From Blautia sp. SC05B48 (GTDB lineage: Bacteria; Bacillota; Clostridia; Lachnospirales; Lachnospiraceae): 64,000 nucleotides of DNA. The stretch covers positions 1,797,001 to 1,861,000 of the forward strand of contig NZ_CP040518.1 of the NCBI RefSeq assembly GCF_005848555.1, written 5' to 3'. Within the stretch, counting starts at the first letter, position 1; every line of letters starts with the position of its first letter. Position numbers and translations under genes: made by a program. Positions 1 through 8,913 of this stretch are shown in pieces. Under the pieces are notes generated by a model. That model was not told the origin of the DNA. It searched no databases and worked only from the letters and a program-made list of their open reading frames with translations.

Positions 1-2291
1 TTTCGGCTTGCACGGATCACGTAAGAATACTTATTTCCGATAGTGATCTTTGTGTCTTTGTATGAAGTAGTATTTGCGTTTAAAGTTTTGATCTTTGCGT
101 ATTTTCCGGAATTTGTTTTTCTGTAGAGAATATAATTCTGGGAATTCTTTACACGGTTCCAGCGGAGTGTACAGCTGTTCCAGGATGTGGAAGCCTTGAT
201 TGCCGGCGCTGTTAATTTCACAACCGCTGGAGCCGGAGTGCTGGTTGGTTTCGGAGTTGGAGTGTTGGTTGGTTTCGGAGTTGGCGTAACTGTCGGTGCC
301 GGAGCGGATATTTTAAAGGTCAGGGTCTGGCTTACAAAATATTTATTGATTCCGGTGACAGTTACAGATCCGGTACCAGTCTTTGTGTTATCCGCCCAGG
401 AAAGGACATAATCGGTACCTTCCTGAAGTGTAGCAGAGCCGTATTTTACAGTCGGTTTCGGCGTTACTGCATTACCACTGAAAATCTGTTCCGGAATGTC
501 CGAAAGATCACAGCGTTTTACAGATGTCATCTGCCTCGTTCCGGAATAATTCTGCTTGTAGGAAATAGAAAAACCAAGGATTTCATTGCAAGCAGAACAG
601 CGCAGGGAAGTGATCGAGTAATCGTCGGAGGTCAGCTGTACGCCATTATAGGTGATCACAAGATGATTCCGCAGGAAAGTGGTTACAGATCCATTTCCAC
701 AATTAGTATCCGGAAGTTCGATCGTCTCGCCGGAGAGCTTCAGTGGATTGATGGTGAAGTATTTGGAAAAACCGCTTCTGTAAATGCCGATACCGGTTAT
801 ATGGACACGAGGTCTGTTGGTTCTGGAACTTGCCATGGTGTTATCAAAATAAGAAAGGGTATAATCAACATCTTTCTTTAAAGTAACACCATTTAATGTG
901 ACCGTTGGCTCCGGCTTGAATTCTTTGCCAGGAGCATATTCATAATCCGGGATATCACCGATCTCAGCTTCTGTGATCGGGGTAAGATCGATGTAGAAAG
1001 ATTTATTTGTTTCACCGGTGAAATTTCCCTTACCGGAGACAGTAACATAAGCGTTTCCCTGTTGGGCATTGTTATGCCAGGAGAGTGTATAATCTACATT
1101 TTCTGTCAGGGTTATACCATTCCATGTGACGGTTGGCTTCGGGGTCAGTGGAGTTCCGGTATACAGATAGGAGGACTGGGAAAAAGTAACCTCTGCCTGA
1201 GAGAGATTGATCTGCCAGATACCGAAATTATTCGTCAGAGTTCCGGAATAAAGGCCAAGACCTGTGATCGTGAAAGTTCCCACACCGCTGTTTTGATTGT
1301 TGGAGAAAGACAGAGTGTAATCTTTTCCCTCAGTCAGTGTGCGGTCATGAAACTTAAGTACAGGGGAAAAAGTAATAGGCTTTCCGGTATACTTCCAGGA
1401 ACCTGTATAGGTCAGGGATGTTTCTTTGGAATCTTCCAGATCATAGTAGGCATTGAGATCTGCAGTCAGTATTTTGTCAGGGCAGGATTTCAGTGTTGCG
1501 GTAACTGTTGTGTTTCCTTTACTTTTCAGCCGGATCACACCACTCTGATCCACAGTAGCAACAGATGGATCACCTGTTGACCATGTAAAAGAAGACGGGT
1601 CGAGGCTGGAACTCATATAGCTGAATCCGTTACAGGTTGCATAAATGGTCAGAGTCTTCTGTTCTTCTGTGAATTTTACAGGAGAAGATACATTAAAATG
1701 GATGTTCATTAGGCGTGGAAGCACGGAAAGAACAGGGGAGACATTCTGGTTGGCAGGCTGTGTGCAGGTTTCTGCTGCGTGAGAAGAAAAGCACTGGATC
1801 CAGTAGAGATGACCGTTCTGTGAGTAGCAGCCGATTCCGGCAGAAACATTTTTGGAATTCATGATGTTCGTGTAATGTCCGGAAGATTCGATCCATGATT
1901 CCATAACTTCTTCAGGAGTTCCCTGGTTGATCGCAAGATTTTCACTTGGATCCTCAAAATAAGGAAAGGCTGAAAAACAGATGGAACCATTGGGACGGGT
2001 ATGACTGGCGTAAACGGTCAGTTCTTCTGCTCTGGTCATGGCGCATTCCAGAAGGTTCTTATCCATAGTGACAGGATTCCGGTTCTTTTTGGCACGCTCC
2101 TGATTTACCAGATCAAGGACCTGGTAAGCATAGTCATAGCGGCGGATACCCTGGCTGAGTTTCAGCTCAACTGTACTCTGGTCAGAGGCTGCCTGCACAC
2201 GGACCATGTGGACTGGTGCCAGCAGAAGAAGCAGGAGCAGCAGCGCCGGCCAGAATAAATGTCTTGTTTTTTCCTCTTTTGTCTCGTTCAT
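1..2291 (-). CDS. Secreted CAP-domain protein with Ig-like repeats (3' end beyond window)
   Basis: Reading the minus strand from an ATG at 2291 gives 763 codons without a stop, so the C-terminus lies outside the window. An AAGGA ribosome site sits 9 bases upstream. After a short basic N-terminus and one hydrophobic segment (about residues 14-28, signal peptide or anchor) comes a CAP/SCP domain (about 40-175), recognisable from HTRPNGS, SENLA and SGHYTNIM. Next is a Big_2-like Ig domain (about 205-270), then about five divergent repeats of roughly 75 residues sharing a VDYTLS core, a Pro/Thr linker (PTPKPTNTPTPKPTSTP, about 685-705), and the start of a fibronectin III-like module. It is the third gene of a minus-strand operon with an amidase and a serine hydrolase, suggesting a surface role. 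The molecular activity of bacterial CAP domains is largely unknown; substrate not predictable. Confidence 0.85.
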   Translation of the reverse strand, partial: MNETKEEKTRHLFWPALLLLLLLLAPVHMVRVQAASDQSTVELKLSQGIRRYDYAYQVLDLVNQERAKKNRNPVTMDKNLLECAMTRAEELTVYASHTRPNGSICFSAFPYFEDPSENLAINQGTPEEVMESWIESSGHYTNIMNSKNVSAGIGCYSQNGHLYWIQCFSSHAAETCTQPANQNVSPVLSVLPRLMNIHFNVSSPVKFTEEQKTLTIYATCNGFSYMSSSLDPSSFTWSTGDPSVATVDQSGVIRLKSKGNTTVTATLKSCPDKILTADLNAYYDLEDSKETSLTYTGSWKYTGKPITFSPVLKFHDRTLTEGKDYTLSFSNNQNSGVGTFTITGLGLYSGTLTNNFGIWQINLSQAEVTFSQSSYLYTGTPLTPKPTVTWNGITLTENVDYTLSWHNNAQQGNAYVTVSGKGNFTGETNKSFYIDLTPITEAEIGDIPDYEYAPGKEFKPEPTVTLNGVTLKKDVDYTLSYFDNTMASSRTNRPRVHITGIGIYRSGFSKYFTINPLKLSGETIELPDTNCGNGSVTTFLRNHLVITYNGVQLTSDDYSITSLRCSACNEILGFSISYKQNYSGTRQMTSVKRCDLSDIPEQIFSGNAVTPKPTVKYGSATLQEGTDYVLSWADNTKTGTGSVTVTGINKYFVSQTLTFKISAPAPTVTPTPKPTNTPTPKPTSTPAPAVVKLTAPAIKASTSWNSCTLRWNRVKNSQNYILYRKTNSGKYAKIKTLNANTTSYKDTKITIGNKYSYVIRASR

Positions 2292-2333
2292 GATGTTTTC
2301 CTTTTCGGTAAAAAATGTAGATGTTTTCTTTCG

Positions 2334-3488
2334 TTATTCGTTGTAGTAGCCATAGATCGCACGGCTGTCCTGTGCGATGGTGTTCTGTGCGGCTGTGGTG
2401 TCGTTAAGATCCTGTGACATAAAGCAGACTACCAGGTCGATTCCCTTGGCTGTGTCATAGATGATGCCGGCATCATTTTCTACGGTGTCCAGTTCACCGG
2501 TTTTGTTGGCAACCTTTACATTGGAAGGCATCTGAGCCGGGATCTTGTTTTTTCTGGTCTGCATTTTCAGGAGGCGGTACATGTATTCCGCTCCTGCAAG
2601 TGTGTCATTATTGTCGGTAGCAGTACCCTTGTCGATCTGGTAGATGGTCTTCAGGAATTTTCCGCAGTCTTTTGCAGAAGTGTAGTTATCTCCGTTGGAA
2701 TTATCTGCAAGAAGAAGACGTCCCATGGATGTGCTGGTGTATCCATGATCCTGGCAGAATTTGTTCACACGTGCCATTCCGGCTGCATCATCACCGCCGC
2801 CGAGGTAGTTGACAAGAGTGTTGGCTGCATCGTTGTCACTGACGGTGATCATGGAATTCAGCGCATTGTCCAGGGCATCTTTGCTGTATTTGGAGGAAAG
2901 ACTGTCATAATCTTCGTATACGGCACCCATGATATAGAGCTTGATCAGGCTGGCAGCCTGCATCTGCTGGTCATTGATGGCTCCCTCGGTATTTTTTGCA
3001 AGGTTGCATACATACACGGACCAGGTTCCGTTATCGGTGGGAAGAAGGGACTGTACCTGGTTCAGAAGGTTGTCCATACTGGAGTCTGAATTGTCTGTGA
3101 AAGTGCCTCCGCTGGATGGGGAAAGTGTTCCTTCTTCCTGAGTGGAAGAAGAACTGTCCTTGCTGCCGGAAGATTCGGAAGAATCGGAAGCTGCAGATGT
3201 ATCTGTGGATTCTTCCTGTACGGAAGGACCTTGGATTTCAGCTGAAGATGCTGCGGCAGCAGCGCTGGAAACGGTAGGATCATCAGGATAAAGAGCATCC
3301 AGCTGATCGGCTTTGCTGCTGAGCTCAGCGGCAGAATCAGAAACCTCCTGCACACTTTTCTGCAGCTTGTTAACTTTTGTCTGGAGAGAAGCAAGCTTGT
3401 CTAGGGAGCGGACATTCAGTGCCCCAAGTCCTGCCAGTGCGATGACAAGCACTGCGATCACAATATACAGAAATGTATTTTTTTTCAT
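2334..3488 (-). CDS. Membrane-anchored class A beta-lactamase-like serine hydrolase
   Basis: 384 residues. An N-terminal membrane segment (about 8-26) is followed by a short coiled coil, a Ser/Asp/Glu-rich linker (about 75-135) and a penicillin-recognising serine hydrolase domain. The three family motifs are present: SLIK (SxxK nucleophile), SDN in SDNDAAN, and KTG in NKTGEL. I do not see the ExxLN omega-loop glutamate of true class A beta-lactamases, so a DD-peptidase-like or non-hydrolytic cell-wall role is more likely than drug resistance. AGGAG lies just before the ATG. The gene begins 21 bases after the upstream amidase gene and lies 42 bases before the CAP-domain gene, so the three are probably cotranscribed. 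Confidence 0.85.
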   Translation of the reverse strand: MKKNTFLYIVIAVLVIALAGLGALNVRSLDKLASLQTKVNKLQKSVQEVSDSAAELSSKADQLDALYPDDPTVSSAAAAASSAEIQGPSVQEESTDTSAASDSSESSGSKDSSSSTQEEGTLSPSSGGTFTDNSDSSMDNLLNQVQSLLPTDNGTWSVYVCNLAKNTEGAINDQQMQAASLIKLYIMGAVYEDYDSLSSKYSKDALDNALNSMITVSDNDAANTLVNYLGGGDDAAGMARVNKFCQDHGYTSTSMGRLLLADNSNGDNYTSAKDCGKFLKTIYQIDKGTATDNNDTLAGAEYMYRLLKMQTRKNKIPAQMPSNVKVANKTGELDTVENDAGIIYDTAKGIDLVVCFMSQDLNDTTAAQNTIAQDSRAIYGYYNE

Positions 3489-3509
3489 ATATAAACAAAC
3501 TCCTTTTTA

Positions 3510-4535
3510 TTATTGGAAATAAGCATCGATTCCATTGGCGATCCCTTCTGCCATAGTCTGCTGGAAGGAAGAATCTGCCATTTTCAGATCATCGCTCTGG
3601 TTGGTCATAAATCCCATTTCCACAATAGTCACCGGAATCGTGCTCCAGTTGATGCCTGTCATGGAATCGGTGTAGATGATTCCGCGGTTCTGGAATCCGG
3701 TAGCTGCGCAGTAGGAATCCACAATGCATTTGGATAGTTTGTTGGAACTGTCATAGAGACTGGAAACATAAGGATTCTGCTGGGACGGACACATGGTCAG
3801 AGCACCGGAGACATCTGCAGAATCATCTCCGTTTGCATGGATACGGACACAGATCTCCGCACCCTGGGAAGCGACCAGCTCTGCACGCTCCTTGTTGCTG
3901 ATAGCGGCATCATTGTCTGTCCTTGTCATTATTACCTGGTATCCACGCTGTTCCAGGATATCCTTAAGCAGAAGAGAAACATCCAGGTTCAGCTGATACT
4001 CGGGGAGACCGCTGAAGGAACCTCTGGTTCCGGTGGAAGCCTTGGCCTTCATGGTGGAGGAACCTGGTCCGTTAGGCTCTGTGGCACTCATATCAACATT
4101 TTTGCCCTGATGTCCGGGATCAATCCCGACGATATGGCCGTTGGAAGCAGAAGATGTGGTGTCATCACCGCCATCCGTGAATCCTTCGCCGCCGGCTTCA
4201 CTGAAAACGGAAGGTTTGGTTGTTTTCTGGCTGTTTTCGGATTCCGGCGCCCGTTCGTGCTCTCCGGTGCTGTTTTTGACAGCTTTTTCTGTCTGTGCCC
4301 GCTGTTGCAGGTATTTGTCGGCTGCCTGTTTCTTTTCGATCTTAGCTGTATAAAGTTCGATGTCTTCTTTCATGGATTTCTGCTTTTGCTGGACCGGTTT
4401 GATCACGGATGCCATTTTCTGGTCAACTGCATCAATCTTCTGGTAGGTTTTATAGCTTAAACCAAAAAGCAGTCCAATACAGATAAGACCCGTCAGAAAC
4501 AGGACGATCGCCATCAGATGAGGCTTTTTTTCCAT
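3510..4535 (-). CDS. N-acetylmuramoyl-L-alanine amidase (Amidase_3), membrane anchored
   Basis: 341 residues. It has an N-terminal transmembrane helix (about 8-28), a coiled-coil stretch (about 33-85), a low-complexity linker, then an Amidase_3 zinc hydrolase domain (about 130-340). The expected ligands and catalytic residues are visible: His in GIDPGHQG, Glu in LPEYQLN, His in VRIHANGD, and Glu in IVEMGFMTN. It should cleave the bond between N-acetylmuramic acid and L-alanine outside the membrane. It is the first gene of a minus-strand operon; a good promoter lies at 4578-4606 between it and the divergent PadR operon. Confidence 0.92.
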   Translation of the reverse strand: MEKKPHLMAIVLFLTGLICIGLLFGLSYKTYQKIDAVDQKMASVIKPVQQKQKSMKEDIELYTAKIEKKQAADKYLQQRAQTEKAVKNSTGEHERAPESENSQKTTKPSVFSEAGGEGFTDGGDDTTSSASNGHIVGIDPGHQGKNVDMSATEPNGPGSSTMKAKASTGTRGSFSGLPEYQLNLDVSLLLKDILEQRGYQVIMTRTDNDAAISNKERAELVASQGAEICVRIHANGDDSADVSGALTMCPSQQNPYVSSLYDSSNKLSKCIVDSYCAATGFQNRGIIYTDSMTGINWSTIPVTIVEMGFMTNQSDDLKMADSSFQQTMAEGIANGIDAYFQ

Positions 4536-4577
4536 AAATTCATGTCCTTTCTGGGTGGATGTTTTGTATTTGTAAAT

Positions 4578-4606
4578 ATTATAAAGAAGGAGGTAGGAAA
4601 AAGCAA
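4578..4606 (-). promoter_or_regulatory. Promoter of the amidase operon
   Basis: On the minus strand a -35 TTGCTT (4601-4606) and -10 TATAAT (4578-4583) are 17 bases apart and lead into the amidase gene. Confidence 0.6.
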
Positions 4607-4620
4607 TTGTGAAATTGGTG

Positions 4621-4694
4621 TTGACAACAGGGAAAAGTGTGATATTATATATATAAAATAATTATATATAAAAATTTTATATATAAAATAATTA
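4621..4694 (+). promoter_or_regulatory. PadR-operon promoter and likely PadR operator
   Basis: TTGACA (4621-4626) and TATTAT (4643-4648) form a sigma-A promoter. Directly downstream, 4662-4686 is a 25-base palindrome, perfect apart from its centre base, built of alternating AT and A/T runs. A 16-base direct repeat (ATATATAAAATAATTA) occurs at 4649-4664 and 4679-4694, 30 bases apart or about three helical turns. Palindromes of this sort at +1 are typical PadR binding sites, so negative autoregulation is inferred. Confidence 0.65.
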
Positions 4695-4711
4695 CATAAA
4701 GAGGTGAGCGT

Positions 4712-5032
4712 ATGTATTACTATCCGGTGTCAGCTGTGCTGACGGAATGCCTGATCCTTTCCGTTGTGGAACAGCAGGATTCTTACGGGTATGAGATCAG
4801 CCAGACGGTGAAGATGGTTGCATCTATCAAGGAGTCAACATTGTATCCGATCCTGCGTAAGCTGGAGACAGGTGGTTATCTCACAACGTATTCCGAGGAG
4901 TTCCAGGGCAGGAAGCGAAAGTACTATTCCATCACGGAAGCCGGTCGTGAACAGTTGGAATATCTGAGAAAAGAGTGGAGAGAATACCGCGATACCATAG
5001 ATGATATTGTGGAAGGGAGACTTCGAAAATGA
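4712..5032 (+). CDS. PadR family transcriptional regulator
   Basis: 106 residues, a typical single-domain PadR (subfamily 2) winged helix. It has the hallmark N-terminus (ECLILSVVEQQDSYGYE), the recognition region with STLYPILRKLE, the wing (YYSITEAGREQL) and a C-terminal dimerisation helix. PadR proteins of this size usually repress their own operon and respond to membrane or envelope signals. Its stop overlaps the next start by 4 bases (ATGA), showing translational coupling to the DUF1700 gene. The promoter carries a strong palindrome. Confidence 0.92.
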   Translation: MYYYPVSAVLTECLILSVVEQQDSYGYEISQTVKMVASIKESTLYPILRKLETGGYLTTYSEEFQGRKRKYYSITEAGREQLEYLRKEWREYRDTIDDIVEGRLRK

Positions 5033-5712
5033 CAAGAAATGAATATATGGAGCAGCTGAAGAAATATCTGAAGCGGCTGCCGAAAGAAGATTATGACAAT
5101 GCCATTGAGTATTTTTCGGAATACTTTGATGAGGCAGGACCTGAGAATGAACAGCAGGTCATGGAAGAACTGGGACAACCCCGGGAAGCAGCAAGGGAGT
5201 TGCTTTTGAACCTTCTGCAGGAAAGTGTTGGTGGCGGCAAGGACAGTACCGGGGAAAAAACGGCAGCACTGCCGGAAGTCGGTTCCGTTGTCCAGGGGCG
5301 GAGTACAGCAGGGCAGAATGCCCATGATTCCACAAAAAATAAGCGTTCCCCGGGGAAGATCATCCTCCTTGCTATCCTGGTCCTCTGTGCGTCACCAGTC
5401 AGTCTGGTACTTCTGATCAGTGCGCTGACAGTACTGTTTGCAGTAGTTGTTGTGATCGCATCAGTGATCTTTTCCCTGGGTGTGACAAGTGTTGCAGCGA
5501 TAGCCGGAGGAATCCTGCTTGCCGGTTTTGGTGCGATGCTGATACTGAAGTCCGTGGCAGCAGCGTGTATGATGGCAGGCAGCGGATTTCTTATGGCAGG
5601 CGCCGGGATCCTGATCGGAATTCTTACCATATATATCTGTAAATGGTGTGCAACAGGAATCGGACGTCTGGTAAACAGATTTGTAAGAAAGAAGGTGCGT
5701 AAAGATGAATAA
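5029..5712 (+). CDS. DUF1700 (HAAS-domain) membrane protein
   Basis: 227 residues. The first ~65 residues match the HAAS/DUF1700 helical domain (MTRNEYMEQLKKYLKRL, then EYFSEYFDEAG and VMEELGQP). After a charged linker come four hydrophobic segments (about 105-205), glycine- and alanine-rich, ending in a basic tail. HAAS domains usually pair with PadR regulators and are thought to relay envelope state to them. It overlaps the PadR gene by 4 bases and the DUF4097 gene by 8 bases, so all three are one operon. Confidence 0.88.
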   Translation: MTRNEYMEQLKKYLKRLPKEDYDNAIEYFSEYFDEAGPENEQQVMEELGQPREAARELLLNLLQESVGGGKDSTGEKTAALPEVGSVVQGRSTAGQNAHDSTKNKRSPGKIILLAILVLCASPVSLVLLISALTVLFAVVVVIASVIFSLGVTSVAAIAGGILLAGFGAMLILKSVAAACMMAGSGFLMAGAGILIGILTIYICKWCATGIGRLVNRFVRKKVRKDE

Positions 5713-6709
5713 GATTGCAAAGACAGCACTGATGACAGGCACAGCACTCTGTGTGGCGGGAGTTGTACTTTCCACTGCCGGATATTTTGCTGGGGGAAAA
5801 GATTTCACATATGCTTCCGATCATTTCTATGTATCCGGAGGAAATTCTTCTGATAAAAACCTTGCAGTGATGGAAAAACAGCAGATCGATGATTTTACGA
5901 AACTGGATGTTGATTTCAGCAATCTTGATCTGGAAATCCGGACTTCCGATGATACTCATTATTATATGGAATACAAACTTGAAAAAACCGGAAAAAAAGA
6001 TCCTCTTACATGGGAAGATAAAGACGGGAAACTTACCTTAAAAGAGTATGAAGGTTCTTCAGGAAATTATTATATAACATATGATCTGGGAATCTTCAGA
6101 GAGCATGTAAAGAAAACAGAAACGCAGAAGTATTTAAACACAGTGATCCTTTATGTGCCGGAGAACGCAGAACTTTCGGAGGGCGATATCCATCTTTCGG
6201 ACGGAGATCTTAACGCAGAACAGCTGCTTTGTGAGAAAATGACAGTGAAGCTCTCAAATGGAGATATGAATCTGGACAGAGGTGAGTTTAAAGATTTCGA
6301 GGCGACACTTGGAGACGGGGAGCTTGAGATCGGGGATATCCGGACAGGATCTCTGAAACTGAAAAACAGCAACGGTGATGTGACGCTGAAAAGGGCAGCT
6401 CTTGGAGATGGGGAGATCAGCCTTGGAGATGGTGAGCTGCAGATCGGAGACAGCAGTTTTAACGGCGATATGGATATCAACAGTTCTGACGGTGATGTTT
6501 CCATTGAAATGAAAGCTGGCAGCGTGAAAAAAACCAACATACATCTGGAGACCACAGATGGCGATGTGGATGCTTCCGGCGTATCAGAAGGCAGAAGCAG
6601 TGAGGGGGATTCTTACTCTGTCTACGAGAATAAAGTGGATACTTCCGCACCGGCTCTGAATGTGAAATGCGGAGATGGAGATATTACCTTAACAGAATCA
6701 GAAAAGTGA
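5705..6709 (+). CDS. DUF4097 family beta-strand repeat protein
   Basis: 334 residues. A short cytoplasmic start, one membrane segment (about 10-28) and a large outside part made of repeated beta strands rich in SDGD, NGDV and GDGEL motifs, as in the DUF4097 adhesin-like beta-solenoid family. It is the third gene of the PadR/HAAS operon and overlaps the preceding gene by 8 bases. The family is associated with envelope-stress systems; the exact role is unknown. An intrinsic terminator follows at 6719-6757. Confidence 0.88.
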   Translation: MNKIAKTALMTGTALCVAGVVLSTAGYFAGGKDFTYASDHFYVSGGNSSDKNLAVMEKQQIDDFTKLDVDFSNLDLEIRTSDDTHYYMEYKLEKTGKKDPLTWEDKDGKLTLKEYEGSSGNYYITYDLGIFREHVKKTETQKYLNTVILYVPENAELSEGDIHLSDGDLNAEQLLCEKMTVKLSNGDMNLDRGEFKDFEATLGDGELEIGDIRTGSLKLKNSNGDVTLKRAALGDGEISLGDGELQIGDSSFNGDMDINSSDGDVSIEMKAGSVKKTNIHLETTDGDVDASGVSEGRSSEGDSYSVYENKVDTSAPALNVKCGDGDITLTESEK

Positions 6710-6718
6710 AAAAGAGTT

Positions 6719-6757
6719 CTGCATACATGGAACCCCACCTGTATGCAGACTTTTTTT
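6719..6757 (+). terminator. Terminator after the DUF4097 gene
   Basis: CTGCATAC (6719-6726) pairs with GTATGCAG (6741-6748), followed by a run of seven T. Confidence 0.8.
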
Positions 6758-6840
6758 ATGCCTGGTAAAGGCACGACAGAAAGCTTTGGAAAGAGGATTT
6801 CTCAGGCAAAAAATTCCTGCGTTTTTTTCTCTGAAATGTA

Positions 6841-6868
6841 TTGACAAATCCCTGTACTATGATATAAT
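6841..6868 (+). promoter_or_regulatory. cysK promoter
   Basis: TTGACA (6841-6846) and TATAAT (6863-6868) are 16 bases apart, with an extended -10 TG at 6860-6861. The leader to the cysK start is about 75 bases; no riboswitch was recognised in it. Confidence 0.75.
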
Positions 6869-6946
6869 TCAATCAAATCACAGAAAGCATATATAGTTAC
6901 TAGGAAATAGGGGGATGGATATAAGAGAAATAAGGAGGACACCATC

Positions 6947-7879
6947 ATGGGTAAAATTTACGGAAGCGCACTGGAACTGATCGGAAACACACCGCTTGTG
7001 GAGGTTAAGAACGTAGAGAAGTCTGAGGGACTTGAGGCTACAGTACTTGCCAAGCTTGAGTATTTTAACCCGGCAGGAAGCGTTAAGGACAGAATCGGTA
7101 AGGCAATGATCGAAGATGCAGAGCAGAAAGGTATTCTGAAACCAGGCGCAACCATTATCGAGCCCACATCCGGTAACACGGGAATCGGACTTGCAGCTAT
7201 CGCAGCAGCCAAGGGCTATAAGACGATCCTTACCATGCCGGAGACCATGAGTGTTGAGAGAAGAAACATTCTGAAAGCATACGGCGCAGAGGTAGTTCTG
7301 ACAGATGGAGCCAAGGGAATGAAGGGAGCCATTGCCAAGGCAGAAGAGCTTGCCAAAGAGATTCCGGGAAGCTTTATCCCAGGACAGTTCGAGAACCCGG
7401 CCAACCCGAAGGTACATGCAGCAACAACAGGTCCTGAGATCTGGAACGACACAGACGGGAAGGTAGACATTTTCGTAGCCGGTGTTGGTACAGGCGGAAC
7501 GATCACAGGTACAGGCGAGTATCTGAAGAGTCAGAACCCGAATGTGAAAGTAGTAGCTGTTGAGCCGGCAACATCTCCTGTACTTTCTGAGGGAAAAGCC
7601 GGCCCGCATAAGATCCAGGGTATCGGCGCAGGCTTCGTTCCGGATACACTTGACACCAAGGTTTATGACGAGATCATCACGGTAGAGAATGAGGATGCAT
7701 TCGAGACATCCAAACTCCTCACAAAAAAAGAGGGAATCCTTACAGGAATTTCTTCCGGTGCAGCTCTCTATGCTGCGATCCAGCTTGCAAAACGCCCGGA
7801 GAACAAGGGTAAAGTGATCGTAGCACTTCTTCCGGACAGTGGAGACCGTTACTACTCCACACCACTGTTTATAAAATAA
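6947..7879 (+). CDS. cysK: Cysteine synthase A (O-acetylserine sulfhydrylase)
   Basis: 310 residues, full length for CysK. It makes L-cysteine from O-acetyl-L-serine and sulfide using pyridoxal phosphate. Visible landmarks are the PLP lysine in [11 protein letters not shown] (Lys47), the substrate loop TSGNTG, the phosphate loop [12 protein letters not shown] and the C-terminal [16 protein letters not shown] precedes the ATG. The gene is monocistronic, with its own promoter and a hairpin terminator at 7935-7981. An Rrf2-type regulator lies downstream, a context that suggests sulfur or cysteine control. Confidence 0.97.
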   Translation: MGKIYGSALELIGNTPLVEVKNVEKSEGLEATVLAKLEYFNPAGSVKDRIGKAMIEDAEQKGILKPGATIIEPTSGNTGIGLAAIAAAKGYKTILTMPETMSVERRNILKAYGAEVVLTDGAKGMKGAIAKAEELAKEIPGSFIPGQFENPANPKVHAATTGPEIWNDTDGKVDIFVAGVGTGGTITGTGEYLKSQNPNVKVVAVEPATSPVLSEGKAGPHKIQGIGAGFVPDTLDTKVYDEIITVENEDAFETSKLLTKKEGILTGISSGAALYAAIQLAKRPENKGKVIVALLPDSGDRYYSTPLFIK

Positions 7880-8326
7880 TCGATCCGAAGACCGCTTCTT
7901 TTGCCCCGAAGCGAGACTCTGCGGGATTATTTGCGGCGCTCCTGAATGCCTGTTCAAGCAGGCTGCCGGAGCGCCGGTTTTATTCTTGATTTTGACGCAC
8001 GGCAAAGATATCTGACGCAGGACTTCACGCTATGATGGACTGGATTGTTTTCAGTAATTTATGGAATTGCTATAATTAAGTAAGCACTCTGTGGGGACGT
8101 GCTTGTATCTTGCAGCTTTTTCAGGTATAATAGAGAAAACGAATAAAACCTATTAACAATATAAAGAATAAAGTCTGCAAAGCAGACACTGCTATCTGTG
8201 CATCACAGAGAAGGGTGCCGGTCATGGAATACAGAGGAATATTTCCGGCTGAACAGCTGCACAATAACAGAAAGAGCAAAAGGCTATGAATCAGAAGAAT
8301 ACTGAAATATTGGAGGTAAATATTAC
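7880..8326 (+). other. 447-bp intergenic region: cysK terminator, Rrf2 promoter and structured leader
   Basis: GGCGCTCC (7935-7942) pairs with GGAGCGCC (7968-7975) before a T-rich stretch, a terminator for cysK. A promoter follows: TTGTAT (8103-8108), 17 bases, TATAAT (8126-8131). The ~190-base leader then has three successive hairpins: GTCTGC/GCAGAC (8173-8187), TCTGTG/CACAGA (8195-8209) and GCCGG/CCGGC (8217-8249). No terminator-like T-run follows the last hairpin, and I could not match it to a known riboswitch or T-box. Confidence 0.55.
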
Positions 8327-8761
8327 ATGAGGATTTCTACAAGAGGAAGATATGCGCTGAGACTGATGTTGGATCTTGCCACAAATTATACAGGAAAACC
8401 GATCCGACTGAAGGATGTGGCGAAGCGTCAGGGGATTTCCGATAAATATCTGGAGCAGATCATCTCCATCCTGAACAAAGCAGGCTTTGTCCGCAGTGTC
8501 CGTGGCCCTCAGGGCGGCTATGCACTGCAGCAGACCCCGGATAAATACACCATCGGAATGATCCTCCGTCTTACAGAGGGAAGTCTTTCCCCTGTGGAAT
8601 GTCTGGACGACAACGGGGCCATCTGTGACCGTGAGGAGAACTGTGTCACCCAGATCCTCTGGAAAAAGCTGGACGACGCCATCAAAGGTGTGGTAGATCA
8701 TATAACACTGGAAGACCTGATGAACTGGCAATCCGTGAAGGCGGACGAGTATATCATATAA
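8327..8761 (+). CDS. Rrf2 family transcriptional regulator (IscR/CymR type)
   Basis: 144 residues. The N-terminal winged helix (MRISTRGRYALRLMLDLA, then YLEQII and VRGPQGGY) is classic Rrf2. Three cysteines follow at 92, 100 and 106, close to the 92/98/104 set that holds the [2Fe-2S] cluster in IscR, although the first gap is longer. The position beside cysK suggests CymR-like control of cysteine metabolism, but B. subtilis CymR lacks these cysteines, so cluster or redox sensing is possible. A strong GGAGG precedes the ATG. Confidence 0.9.
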   Translation: MRISTRGRYALRLMLDLATNYTGKPIRLKDVAKRQGISDKYLEQIISILNKAGFVRSVRGPQGGYALQQTPDKYTIGMILRLTEGSLSPVECLDDNGAICDREENCVTQILWKKLDDAIKGVVDHITLEDLMNWQSVKADEYII

Positions 8762-8789
8762 AAAAGCTGCGTAAGCAGCTTTTTTTTTA
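8761..8789 (+). terminator. Terminator after the Rrf2 gene
   Basis: AGCTGC (8765-8770) pairs with GCAGCT (8775-8780), followed by nine T. Confidence 0.88.
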
Positions 8790-8798
8790 TCCCGTTTT

Positions 8799-8853
8799 TT
8801 AACCAACATTTTACAAAACTGCGATTTTATATTTTACCTTCCATTCCTATAAT
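8799..8853 (+). promoter_or_regulatory. pst operon promoter with possible Pho box
   Basis: TATAAT at 8848-8853 is a clear -10 but has no good -35, as expected for an activator-dependent promoter. Upstream are TTAACC (8799-8804) and TTTACA (8810-8815), 11 bases apart, and TTTACC at 8833. PhoP boxes in Firmicutes are 11-base-spaced TTAACA-like repeats, so this may be one; the spacing of the last element is imperfect. Confidence 0.4.
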
Positions 8854-8913
8854 AACACCTGTACTTAAGCAGTGAGCAAGTAAAAATGATCATAGAAATG
8901 AGGAGAAAAAATC

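Noticed and set aside
6878-8005. Minus-strand open frame of 375 codons opposite cysK
   Set aside because: Shadow frame; cysK on the plus strand is complete and has clear motifs and a promoter.
8135-8326. T-box or SAM riboswitch before the Rrf2 gene
   Set aside because: AAGGGTGCCGG only partly resembles the T-box sequence, and no terminator follows; SAM-I core absent.
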